Shown here piece after piece: positions 1 to 6,688 of a stretch of DNA of 13,106 bases (position 1 is the stretch's first letter; every line of letters begins with the position of its first letter). Below the pieces are notes generated by a model. It was not told the DNA's origin and searched no databases. It saw only the letters and a list, made by a program, of their open reading frames with translations. A program made the position numbers and the translations under genes. Source of the stretch: an uncultured Bacteroidales bacterium (lineage in GTDB: Bacteria > Bacteroidota > Bacteroidia > Bacteroidales > F082); contig CALFIT010000051.1 in assembly GCA_937877465.1 (NCBI GenBank), forward strand, positions 1 through 13,106, given 5' to 3'.

Positions 1-105
1 AATTAAATGAAATTTTAACTAATATCAAAAATAAACTACAACTGAAAAAATAAATAATCTAAAAAACTATAAAAGATTCCAAAAATTATCTTATTAATAT
101 AATTA
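1..105. other. AT-rich non-coding flank upstream of the low-complexity ORF
   Basis: This stretch is over 80 % A+T, with many short A runs and stop codons in the frame of the ORF that follows. I see no Bacteroidota promoter (TTTG / TAnnTTTG), no ribosome binding site and no RNA gene. A-rich leaders before an ATG are common in AT-rich eukaryotes, which fits the following ORF, but nothing here proves a transcription start. Confidence 0.5.
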
Positions 106-1674
106 ATGTGCGATCAATCTACAAAAATGAAAGAACCCTGTGAAATAAAGGAGAAACCTCATCATCTCGACAAAGATCAAATAATATCATATTTATCTCT
201 TTTAGAGAAGATCTACGACAATCAAAGTAACGACAAATTTCATCAAGAGAGAATTTTCCGTATAACAAAGGCTCTTAACTCCATAAAGAAATATTCCAAT
301 TTCCAAGTGACTCCTTTTCGTTTGATAAAAACTGAATTTCCCGGAGAAAATAAAAATATAAAAGATAAAGTAGACACTGTGAAAGAAAAAGAGAACGAAA
401 AAAAAGACATCGAAGAAATAATGTGCTTAATAGAGAAAGAACTAAAATTAAATGGCATTGATACAAATGATATAAGTAATGATTCAATCATTTCAACCAA
501 TGTCAAATCTCAAAATTCTCATCCCACTCCTGATGCCCATTCATCCGAGAAAGACACACAAAAAACTCAAAAGCGACTTTCCAAATTATTCCTTAAAATA
601 GAAATGAAGTTAAAAACTTTTCTTCAAGAAGAGAACAGCAAAAATTCTGACTTAATTAATGACCAAGAAGATAACGACGAAAAAAGCAAGAAATCTGAAA
701 TAGATAATAAAAAAATTCTTTTCAGTAAAAGACTGTCCAAATTGCCCGATGTAGAGAATAGTTTTTTTTCTGATAAGAAAAAGGTAGAAACTTTGCTTAA
801 AAAAGTAAAAAAACAAAAAAGGAGAAGTATGCTAGAATTCAATGCATTACATAGTAAAAATAAAATGTTCAATGAACATAATAATCCTGGTAGTAATTCC
901 GATGATAATTTATTCAAACCTGAAGAAATGCCTCGTACTGAATTACTCCAAGTACCAAAAAAGAAAAAAATTCGGAATAATGTTGATAATAAACTTATTT
1001 CTGCTTTTAGTTATCTGAAAAATGACGCCATAGTCGAAGACAATATGGAAAATGAGGAAGAAATAAATTTCGATAAAATCGATGAAAAACAAGAAGAACA
1101 AAAGGAAGAACTGCATAATGATAACAATAATATTAATACTAATAAGAATAATATTCCTCTCTTCTTTGATGGAAATAGGAAATCTTCGGTTAAAATTAAT
1201 AGTACCATCAATAGAAATAAAATTGATTTGGAAGAATTACGTAAAGAGAGGGAAAAAGAATTTTCTCTTTATCAAAATAAACCTTGCTTTAATATAATAA
1301 CAAATAATAGTATTTGTGATTACACTCTTGTAGACAATGGCTTATCTGATATAAGTTCGAACAAGGATGGAAATACAAGTAATGAAGACGAAGAAAGTAT
1401 TTCTATTGATAGTTGTGAAGATGAAGATAAAAAGGAAGATAATAAGAATAAAAGTGAAATAAAAAATAATGAAAATAAAATAAATATGAAAATGGGTAAT
1501 AATACTATTAATAAGAAAAAAAGAAGAATGTCTTATTTCAATTGCTTCTATAGGAATTCTTTATTTAGCCCTTTTTCTGGTATTCAAAATAATCCCGAAA
1601 GACATAATGAAATTATCGAAAGATTTAGTAAATTAAATTTGCCCGCGCTGACTTCCTTCACGTCGTCCTTGTAA
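106..1674 (+). CDS. Low-complexity Lys/Asn/Glu/Ser-rich protein, eukaryote-like, 3' end cut by a chimeric junction
   Basis: I recognise no family. The open frame gives 522 residues, but only about residues 1-511 belong to this DNA; the last 11 codons are antisense infB read through the junction at about 1640. The protein is very hydrophilic, with no signal peptide or membrane segment. An N-terminal part (about 20-75) could be helical. The rest is charged low complexity, with Asn-rich stretches near 339-349 and an acidic stretch near 426-443. Basic patches resemble nuclear localisation signals (KKVKKQKRR at 232-240, PKKKKIR at 284-290, KKKRR at 470-474), several followed by Ser in basophilic-kinase-like contexts (RRS, RKSS, RRMS). 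A short R-L/F-S-K-L motif occurs at 157-161, 209-213 and 506-510. No stop-codon reassignment is needed. Composition and codon use are unlike every other gene here and suit an AT-rich eukaryote such as an anaerobic fungus (inference). An exon of a longer gene is possible. Confidence 0.55.
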   Translation: MCDQSTKMKEPCEIKEKPHHLDKDQIISYLSLLEKIYDNQSNDKFHQERIFRITKALNSIKKYSNFQVTPFRLIKTEFPGENKNIKDKVDTVKEKENEKKDIEEIMCLIEKELKLNGIDTNDISNDSIISTNVKSQNSHPTPDAHSSEKDTQKTQKRLSKLFLKIEMKLKTFLQEENSKNSDLINDQEDNDEKSKKSEIDNKKILFSKRLSKLPDVENSFFSDKKKVETLLKKVKKQKRRSMLEFNALHSKNKMFNEHNNPGSNSDDNLFKPEEMPRTELLQVPKKKKIRNNVDNKLISAFSYLKNDAIVEDNMENEEEINFDKIDEKQEEQKEELHNDNNNINTNKNNIPLFFDGNRKSSVKINSTINRNKIDLEELRKEREKEFSLYQNKPCFNIITNNSICDYTLVDNGLSDISSNKDGNTSNEDEESISIDSCEDEDKKEDNKNKSEIKNNENKINMKMGNNTINKKKRRMSYFNCFYRNSLFSPFSGIQNNPERHNEIIERFSKLNLPALTSFTSSL

Positions 1675-4487
1675 CGCTTGAGGGAGCCGAGCACGCCTGT
1701 GTAGACCACGATGCCGTCGCGGATGACGCGGATCTTGGTGTTGCGCGTGACCTTGCCGTCGAGGACCATGCAGCCGGCGATGGTGCCGACCTTGCTGATC
1801 TTGAAGGTCTCGCGGATTTCGAGGTTGCAGGTGACCACTTCCTCGATTTCGGGTGCCAACATGCCCTCGATGGCGGCCTTGATCTCTTCGATGGCGGTGT
1901 AGATGATGGAATAGAGGCGGATGTCAATCTTCTCGTTCTCAGCCATCTTACGCGCACCGGCGGTGGGACGCACGTTGAAGCCCACAATGACGGCGTTGGA
2001 AGCCGAAGCCAGCATCACGTCCGACTCGCTGATGGCACCCACCGACTTGTGAATCACGTTGACCTGCACCTCCTCGGTAGAGAGCTTCAGCAAGCTGTCG
2101 GCCAGAGCCTCCACGGAGCCGTCGACGTCGGCCTTGACGATGATGTTCAGCTCCTTGAAGTCGCCGATGGCGATGCGGCGTCCGATTTCGTCCAAGGTGA
2201 TGTGCGGGCTGGTGCGGCGCGTCTGCTCGCGCTGCAACTGCTCGCGGCGGTTGGCGATGGCCTTCACCTCGCGCTCGTCGGTCATCACGTTGAAGGCGTC
2301 GCCCGGCATGGGAGCGCCATTCAAGCCGAGCAACAGCACCGGCGTCGACGGGCCGGCCTCCTTGACGGGACGGTTGTGGTCGTCGAACATGGCCTTCACC
2401 TTGCCGTAGGTCGTTCCGGCCAGCACCATGTCGCCAATCTTCAAGGTGCCGTTCTGCACCAAGATCTTGGCCACATAGCCACGGCCCTTGTCCAAAGCCG
2501 ACTCGATGACGGTACCCTTGGCCAAGCGGTTCGGGTTGGCCTTCAGGTCGAGAAGCTCGGCCTCAAGCAACACCTTTTCGAGCAGTGCATCGACGTTGAG
2601 ACCGATCTTGGCGGCGATTTCCTGGTCTTGGTACTTGCCGCCCCAGCTCTCGACGAGGATGTTCATGTTGGCCAACTGCTCGCGAATCTTGTCGGGGTTG
2701 GCAGTAGGCTTGTCTATCTTATTCAGTGCGAAGACGATAGGCACGCCGGCGGCTTGGGCGTGGTTGATGGCCTCGACGGTCTGCGGCATCACGCTGTCGT
2801 CGGTGGCGATGACGATGATGGCCACGTCAGTGATCTTGGCGCCACGGGCACGCATGGCGGTGAAGGCTTCGTGACCGGGCGTATCCAAGAAGGTGATCTT
2901 CTTGCCGCTCTCGGTGGTCACCTCGTAGGCACCGATGTGTTGGGTGATGCCACCCGCCTCGCCTGCCACCACGTTGGTGTTACGGATATAGTCCAAGAGC
3001 TTGGTCTTGCCGTGGTCGACGTGGCCCATGACGGTCACGACGGGCGCACGAGGCACGAGGTCTTCCTCGCGGTCGGCCTCTTCGGTCTCGGCGATGGCCT
3101 CTTGCACGTCGGCACTGACGAAGTCGACTTGGAAGCCGAACTCCTCGGCCACCACGGTCAGGGCCTCAGCGTCGAGGCGCTGGTTGATGGAAACCGGCAT
3201 ACCGAGGCTCATGCAGGTGCCGATGACCTTCACCACGGGCACGTTCATCATGGTCGCCAACTCGTTAGCGGTGACGAACTCGGTCACTTTCAGCACCTTC
3301 TTATCCTCCTCTTGGCGTATCATCTCCTCCATCATCGAGCCTGCCACCTGCTGACGTTTTTCGCGGCGGTGCTTTGAGGTCTTCGACTTGCCCATAGGGG
3401 CGAGGCGTGCCAAGGTGTCCTTGATCTGCTTCGAGATTTCTTCTTCGCTCAGTTCGGGTTTCTCTTCGCGTTTGGCCTTTCTGTCCTTCTTGCTTGGCTT
3501 CGGGCTGTCCTTCGGGTTCTTCTTGCCGTTATTGGCGTTGTCGTTGCCCTGCTGTTTCTGGCCTTTGCCTTGCTTGTTGTTGTCCTGTTTCTTGGGGCCT
3601 TGGTTCACATTCGGTCCGGTCGGGTTCTCCGACGAGCCTTCGGGCTTGCCGCCCATGATGCGCTTGCGTTTCTTCTTGCGCGACTCGGGGTTGGCCTTGG
3701 TGCGACGCTTCTCGTCGGGAAGTTCCACCACGCCCAACACCGTCGGGCCTTGCAGTTTGGGGGCTTCCAACTTGATATGGCGAGGCTCGACAGGTTTCTC
3801 TGGCTCGTCAACCTGGTCCACGGGTTTTTCCGTCTTGTTCACAGTCTTTGGTGATTGTTCCTTGACCGGTTTCTCCTGCGACTTGACGGGGCTCGCTTGT
3901 TTTGGCTTTCCCGTTTTTGGCTCTACCTTCTTCTTGTCGTGGTGCGGCTTAGAACCAAGGTCAATTTTCCCGACGATATTCAGCGAGATACCCGCATCGT
4001 TCTTGTCATCCTTGTCTTTTTCAGCTTTCTCCACGGGTGTTTCAGGCTTTTCGGTCGGAGCTGGCACCTGAGTTTGTTGCGCAGGGCTTTCCTCGTTTTG
4101 GGTCGTTTCCTGTTCATTAGCAGACTCGACTTGCGTCTTAGGCGCGGCCTTCTTCTTCACTGGCGACGACATGGTATTGGAACGAATGATAACCTCTTCA
4201 TGGTCATCTTCTTCCACAGTCTTAGGCGATTGCAATGCCGAATCAACGGAAACACTACCACCCTTATAAGAGAGGTTGCCCAATTTCTTGGCCTCATTCT
4301 TCACTTCCTTCTCGCCCTGATATTCCTTCACGAGCAGCGCATACATGTCTGCCGTGAGTTTCGTATTGGGAGAGGGGTCCACATGGAAGCCCTTCTTTGC
4401 AAGGAACTCCACGATGGTATCCTTTCCCACATTGAATTCTTTTGCCGCCTTCGACAATCGAACCGTAAAATTAGTTTCTTCGGACAT
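1584..4487 (-). CDS. infB: Translation initiation factor IF-2, C-terminus lost at the chimeric junction
   Basis: IF-2 is the GTPase that brings fMet-tRNA to the 30S subunit and promotes 50S joining. The first IF2_N module is at about residues 8-56, followed by a long Lys/Pro/Glu/Gln-rich linker (about 60-390) and a second IF2_N module at about 398-458. The GTPase domain carries G1 GHVDHGKT (488-495), G2 GGITQHIGAY (512-521), G3 DTPGH (535-539) and G4 NKID (589-592). The usual G5 SAK is AAK at 625-627. Domains II, III and IV follow (about 655-949). True sequence ends at about 949 (position 1641). The remaining residues to the stop at 1584 are encoded by foreign AT-rich DNA, so about 30 conserved C-terminal residues of the fMet-tRNA-binding C2 domain are missing. 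The start is the ATG at 4487, directly before the conserved IF2_N helix, with an A-rich leader and no Shine-Dalgarno. It is the last gene of the rimP-nusA-infB operon, 44 nt after nusA. Confidence 0.95.
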   Translation of the reverse strand: MSEETNFTVRLSKAAKEFNVGKDTIVEFLAKKGFHVDPSPNTKLTADMYALLVKEYQGEKEVKNEAKKLGNLSYKGGSVSVDSALQSPKTVEEDDHEEVIIRSNTMSSPVKKKAAPKTQVESANEQETTQNEESPAQQTQVPAPTEKPETPVEKAEKDKDDKNDAGISLNIVGKIDLGSKPHHDKKKVEPKTGKPKQASPVKSQEKPVKEQSPKTVNKTEKPVDQVDEPEKPVEPRHIKLEAPKLQGPTVLGVVELPDEKRRTKANPESRKKKRKRIMGGKPEGSSENPTGPNVNQGPKKQDNNKQGKGQKQQGNDNANNGKKNPKDSPKPSKKDRKAKREEKPELSEEEISKQIKDTLARLAPMGKSKTSKHRREKRQQVAGSMMEEMIRQEEDKKVLKVTEFVTANELATMMNVPVVKVIGTCMSLGMPVSINQRLDAEALTVVAEEFGFQVDFVSADVQEAIAETEEADREEDLVPRAPVVTVMGHVDHGKTKLLDYIRNTNVVAGEAGGITQHIGAYEVTTESGKKITFLDTPGHEAFTAMRARGAKITDVAIIVIATDDSVMPQTVEAINHAQAAGVPIVFALNKIDKPTANPDKIREQLANMNILVESWGGKYQDQEIAAKIGLNVDALLEKVLLEAELLDLKANPNRLAKGTVIESALDKGRGYVAKILVQNGTLKIGDMVLAGTTYGKVKAMFDDHNRPVKEAGPSTPVLLLGLNGAPMPGDAFNVMTDEREVKAIANRREQLQREQTRRTSPHITLDEIGRRIAIGDFKELNIIVKADVDGSVEALADSLLKLSTEEVQVNVIHKSVGAISESDVMLASASNAVIVGFNVRPTAGARKMAENEKIDIRLYSIIYTAIEEIKAAIEGMLAPEIEEVVTCNLEIRETFKISKVGTIAGCMVLDGKVTRNTKIRVIRDGIVVYTGVLGSLKRYKDDVKEVSAGKFNLLNLSIISLCLSGLF
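1636..1646. other. Chimeric junction: AT-rich foreign DNA joined to the infB 3' end
   Basis: At about 1640/1641 the sequence changes abruptly from AT-rich to about 60 % G+C. Reading infB on the minus strand, the conserved C-terminal stretch proceeds normally to Val-Ser-Ala-Gly (ending at about residue 949) and then becomes Lys-Phe-Asn-Leu-Leu-Asn and unrelated residues. Reading the plus-strand ORF, the low-complexity protein runs to Lys-Leu-Asn and then enters antisense infB. I see no inverted repeat, target-site duplication or transposase at the join. The exact breakpoint cannot be fixed to the base, because short shared sequence could slide it by a few nucleotides. Confidence 0.85.
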
Positions 4488-4531
4488 AGTTTCTTTCTCT
4501 TTGTTTCTCGTTTATTGATGATTGCAATGCT

Positions 4532-5791
4532 TTAATCGGCATCTTGTTCGAACTCGGCTTTCAGGATGCGGAACACGTCCTTGACGGTCTCTATTTCAAG
4601 GTCGGCTCGTGACGCCACGTCTTCAGGCGAGTATGACAGCACGTTCTTGGCCGTGTCGCAACCCATCTTAATGAGCGAGTCGATGACCCATTGGTCGATT
4701 TCGTCGGCGAACTCCTGCAGGTCGACATCTTCCTCGGCGCTGTTGGCTTCGCTGTTGCGATAGACGTCGATTTCGTATCCTGTCAGCTTGCCGGCGAGCT
4801 TGATGTTGTAGCCGCCCTTACCAATGGCGAGGCTGATTTGGTCGTTCTCCATGTAGACATTGGCCATGGTGTTGTCGCTGCTGAGGACAATGTTGGTGAT
4901 CTTGGCCGGACTGAGGGCACGGCTGATGAGCAGCGTCGGGTTGGCGGTCCAATTGATGACATCGATGTTCTCGTTACGCAGTTCGCGGACAATGCCGTGG
5001 ATACGCGTGCCTTTCATACCTACGCAAGCACCAACGGGGTCAATGCGGTCGTCATACGACTCAACAGCAATCTTGGCGCGTTGGCCAGGCTCGCGCACAA
5101 TTTTCTTTACGGTAATGAGGCCATCGTAGATTTCGGGCACCTCGGCTTCGAGCAGGCGTTGCAGGAAAATCTCAGAAGTGCGCGACAAGGTCACCACTGG
5201 CGAGCCGTTGACGTTTTCCACGCTCTTCACGATGGCACGGATGGTGTCGCCTTTCTTATAGATGTCGGCCGGGATCTGTTCGGCCTTGGGCAGAATCAGC
5301 TCGATATTCTCGTCGTCGATGACCACGATCTCGCGTTTCCACACATGAGCCACCTCGGCGGTGATGATCTCGCCTACTTTCTCCTTGTACTTCTGGAAAA
5401 TATTTTCCTTCTCATACTCAGAGACTTTGGTTTGAAGGTTTTGGCGCAGAGCAAGGATGTCGCGGCGACCGAAGCTCTCGATGCGCAATTCTTCGTTCAC
5501 CTCTTCGCCCACCTCGAAGTCAGGCTCGATCTTGATGGCGTCCGACAGCTTGATTTGGCGCAGCGGGTCGGTAAGCTCGTCGTCTTCGACGACGGTGCGG
5601 TTGTGGTAGATCTCGAAGTCGCCCTTGTCGACGTTCACGATGATGTCGATGAAGTCGTCGGTGTCGGTCTCGAATTTCTTGTTCAGCATGCCACGGAACA
5701 CATCCTCGATGATGCGCATCATGGCTTCGCGGTCGATGTTCTTGAATTCCTTGAATTCCGAAAAAGTTTCCACTAATTTGTAGTTGTCCAT
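4532..5791 (-). CDS. nusA: Transcription termination/antitermination protein NusA
   Basis: NusA binds RNA polymerase and nascent RNA and modulates pausing, intrinsic termination and rRNA antitermination. The 419 residues fit the usual Bacteroidota length. Visible parts in order: the N-terminal RNAP-binding domain (about 1-125, beginning MDNYKLVETFSEFKEFK), an S1 domain (about 137-203), KH1 with DPVGACVGMKG and its GxxG loop GMKG at 258-261, KH2 with SLAIGKGG and loop GKGG at 324-327, and an acidic linker leading to a helical C-terminal segment (about 355-412) that resembles a helix-hairpin-helix. The E. coli acidic repeats AR1/AR2 are not evident, as is normal outside the gamma-proteobacteria. 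It lies 81 nt after rimP and 44 nt before infB on the same strand, so co-transcription is expected. No damage is seen. Confidence 0.96.
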   Translation of the reverse strand: MDNYKLVETFSEFKEFKNIDREAMMRIIEDVFRGMLNKKFETDTDDFIDIIVNVDKGDFEIYHNRTVVEDDELTDPLRQIKLSDAIKIEPDFEVGEEVNEELRIESFGRRDILALRQNLQTKVSEYEKENIFQKYKEKVGEIITAEVAHVWKREIVVIDDENIELILPKAEQIPADIYKKGDTIRAIVKSVENVNGSPVVTLSRTSEIFLQRLLEAEVPEIYDGLITVKKIVREPGQRAKIAVESYDDRIDPVGACVGMKGTRIHGIVRELRNENIDVINWTANPTLLISRALSPAKITNIVLSSDNTMANVYMENDQISLAIGKGGYNIKLAGKLTGYEIDVYRNSEANSAEEDVDLQEFADEIDQWVIDSLIKMGCDTAKNVLSYSPEDVASRADLEIETVKDVFRILKAEFEQDAD

Positions 5792-5835
5792 TTTTGTATG
5801 TTTGTTGTTTATTGTTTAATCGTTGAATTGTTGTA

Positions 5836-5865
5836 GCGAGACGCGGGACTGCGAGACGCGAGACT
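5836..5865. repeat. Two-copy 15-bp tandem repeat in the rimP-nusA spacer
   Basis: The unit GCGAGACGCGRGACT occurs twice without a gap (5836-5850 and 5851-5865), differing at one base (G/A). It sits in the 81-nt spacer between the rimP stop and the nusA start and stands out as a GC-rich island in an AT-rich spacer. It is not palindromic and has no terminator-like T tract. Function is unknown; it may be an intergenic repeat family of the genome or a site in the leader of nusA. Confidence 0.75.
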
Positions 5866-5872
5866 ATGATGG

Positions 5873-6328
5873 TTAAAAGACGATGGCAGGTTTTACTTCC
5901 GCTATTTTTCGTTCGAGAATCAAGTTGCCCTGTTCCTCAACGGCTTTCTTCTTAGAGGTTTTCTTGGGTGCGGGCGCGATTTCGACTTGTTCTGCGTCGA
6001 AGCGCACCAACTTGCCTTGCATCTTGCCCGTCTCTTTCGTCTTCACTTCCACATCCTTGTCCACGTATTTCTGCAACTGGCGGTCCATTTTCAAGGCGCC
6101 CGAAAGCCCCCACGACAGCACGCTCAGCTCGTAGTCTTCCACGTCGCGGTCGAGTTTCTCGTTGACGAAGCGGCTCAGTTCGGCGCAATGGTCGATGTTG
6201 ACCGCCGTGTCGGAGTCGATATAGACCTCAATCACGTTGCTCGGCTTCACCTTCACTTCCACGAGGAAGCGGTCGGTGCCGGCGAGGGCTTCTTCGCACA
6301 GGGTTGATACTTGTTCTTTTGTAATCAT
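5873..6328 (-). CDS. rimP: Ribosome maturation factor RimP
   Basis: RimP assists late assembly of the 30S subunit. The 151 residues show the N-terminal alpha/beta domain (about 1-80), including VEVYID-type strand pairing (EVYIDSD at about 34-40), the conserved CAELSR helix and the YELSV strand. The region that reads SSPG in proteobacteria reads LSWGLSGALK here. The C-terminal SH3-like domain (about 85-151) carries the KETGKMQGKL strand and a Lys-rich insertion before the end. The position, first gene of rimP-nusA-infB, strongly supports the call. The ATG at 6328 gives the family's usual start; no Shine-Dalgarno is visible in the AT-rich leader. A promoter could lie in 6329-6365, just past the tRNA-Gln terminator: its minus strand holds a TTTTTG and a weak AATCTTTG about 18 nt apart, but that would leave almost no leader, so I do not list it separately. 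Confidence 0.93.
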   Translation of the reverse strand: MITKEQVSTLCEEALAGTDRFLVEVKVKPSNVIEVYIDSDTAVNIDHCAELSRFVNEKLDRDVEDYELSVLSWGLSGALKMDRQLQKYVDKDVEVKTKETGKMQGKLVRFDAEQVEIAPAPKKTSKKKAVEEQGNLILERKIAEVKPAIVF

Positions 6329-6364
6329 TTAAAATTCAAAGATTTAAAATTTAATATTCAAACA

Positions 6365-6397
6365 AAAAGACCTGTTACTCAAAGTAGCAGGTCTTTT
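6365..6397 (-). terminator. Intrinsic terminator of tRNA-Gln
   Basis: The arms 6365-6378 and 6384-6397 pair over 14 positions (one T/G wobble) around a 5-nt loop. On the minus strand the stem ends in a U-rich run, giving a standard Rho-independent terminator 14 nt after the tRNA 3' end. It separates the tRNA transcript from rimP, whose start lies 37 nt further on. The A/T-flanked stem could also work on the plus strand. Confidence 0.85.
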
Positions 6398-6410
6398 CTT
6401 CCACCTCAAG

Positions 6411-6481
6411 TTGTCGAGCAAGGATTCGAACCTTGACAGGCAGAACCAAAATCTGCAGTGCTGCCATTACACCACTCGACA
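6411..6481 (-). tRNA. tRNA-Gln, anticodon TTG
   Basis: On the minus strand the 71 nt fold into a full cloverleaf. There is a 7-bp acceptor stem (TGTCGAG/CTCGACA) and a D arm GTGT...GCAC. The anticodon arm GCAGA-TTTTGGT-TCTGC places TTG at 6447-6449. A 4-nt variable loop follows, then T arm CAAGG-TTCGAAT-CCTTG and an A discriminator at 6411. The CCA end is not encoded. TTG reads CAA and CAG by wobble, so this is glutamine. It has its own upstream promoter and downstream terminator and is a single-gene unit. Confidence 0.97.
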
Positions 6482-6504
6482 TCATTCGTTCCCGAATGCG
6501 GCTG

Positions 6505-6535
6505 CAAAAGTACAACAAATTTCGTTACGCGCAAG
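6505..6535 (-). promoter_or_regulatory. Bacteroidota-type promoter for tRNA-Gln
   Basis: On the minus strand TACTTTTG (6505-6512) matches the -7 consensus TAnnTTTG exactly. CTTG (6532-6535) lies 19 nt upstream in the place of the -33 TTTG. The -7 box ends 23 nt before the tRNA 5' end, leaving room for a short leader removed by RNase P. Confidence 0.7.
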
Positions 6536-6625
6536 CATTTTTTTTGATTTTTTCAAAAAAACTTCATTTGGCATACAAAGGGACGCTTTTTGCCGTTTTT
6601 CTTCCAAGGATAAACCAAAAATCCG

Positions 6626-6633
6626 TATTTTTG
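6626..6633 (+). promoter_or_regulatory. Probable -7 box for the DUF2723 gene
   Basis: TATTTTTG at 6626-6633 is an exact match to TAnnTTTG. Transcription would start near 6640, giving a leader of about 50 nt to the ATG at 6689. No clear TTTG lies at the expected -33 distance (about 6602-6606 reads TTCCA), so the promoter is plausible but incomplete. It also argues against translation starting at the in-frame TTG at 6638, which would lie at or before the transcription start. Confidence 0.5.
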
Positions 6634-6688
6634 CCGTTTGGCAAAGGCCAAAATCAATTCGATAATCAACAAACAATTTAATATCATT

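Noticed and set aside
1..1674. Possibility that the left segment is a mobile element or prophage inserted in infB
   Set aside because: I see no transposase, integrase, terminal inverted repeat or target duplication, and the segment carries only part of one eukaryote-like frame; a chimera explains it better.
106..1674. Alternative genetic code in the left segment
   Set aside because: The frame is open under the standard code, with no in-frame TAA, TAG or TGA before the junction, so nothing calls for reassignment.
2049..3377. Long plus-strand open frame (over 440 codons) antisense to infB, with similar long frames antisense to nusA (4691-5776)
   Set aside because: They lie exactly opposite strongly conserved coding sequence in GC-rich DNA, are His/Gly/Leu-rich without any domain, and have no promoter or start context.
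6638..6688. Upstream TTG start adding 17 residues to the DUF2723 protein
   Set aside because: The probable -7 box ends at 6633, so position 6638 would be at or before the transcript start; the family normally begins at the MTFKRLNN-like sequence encoded from 6689.
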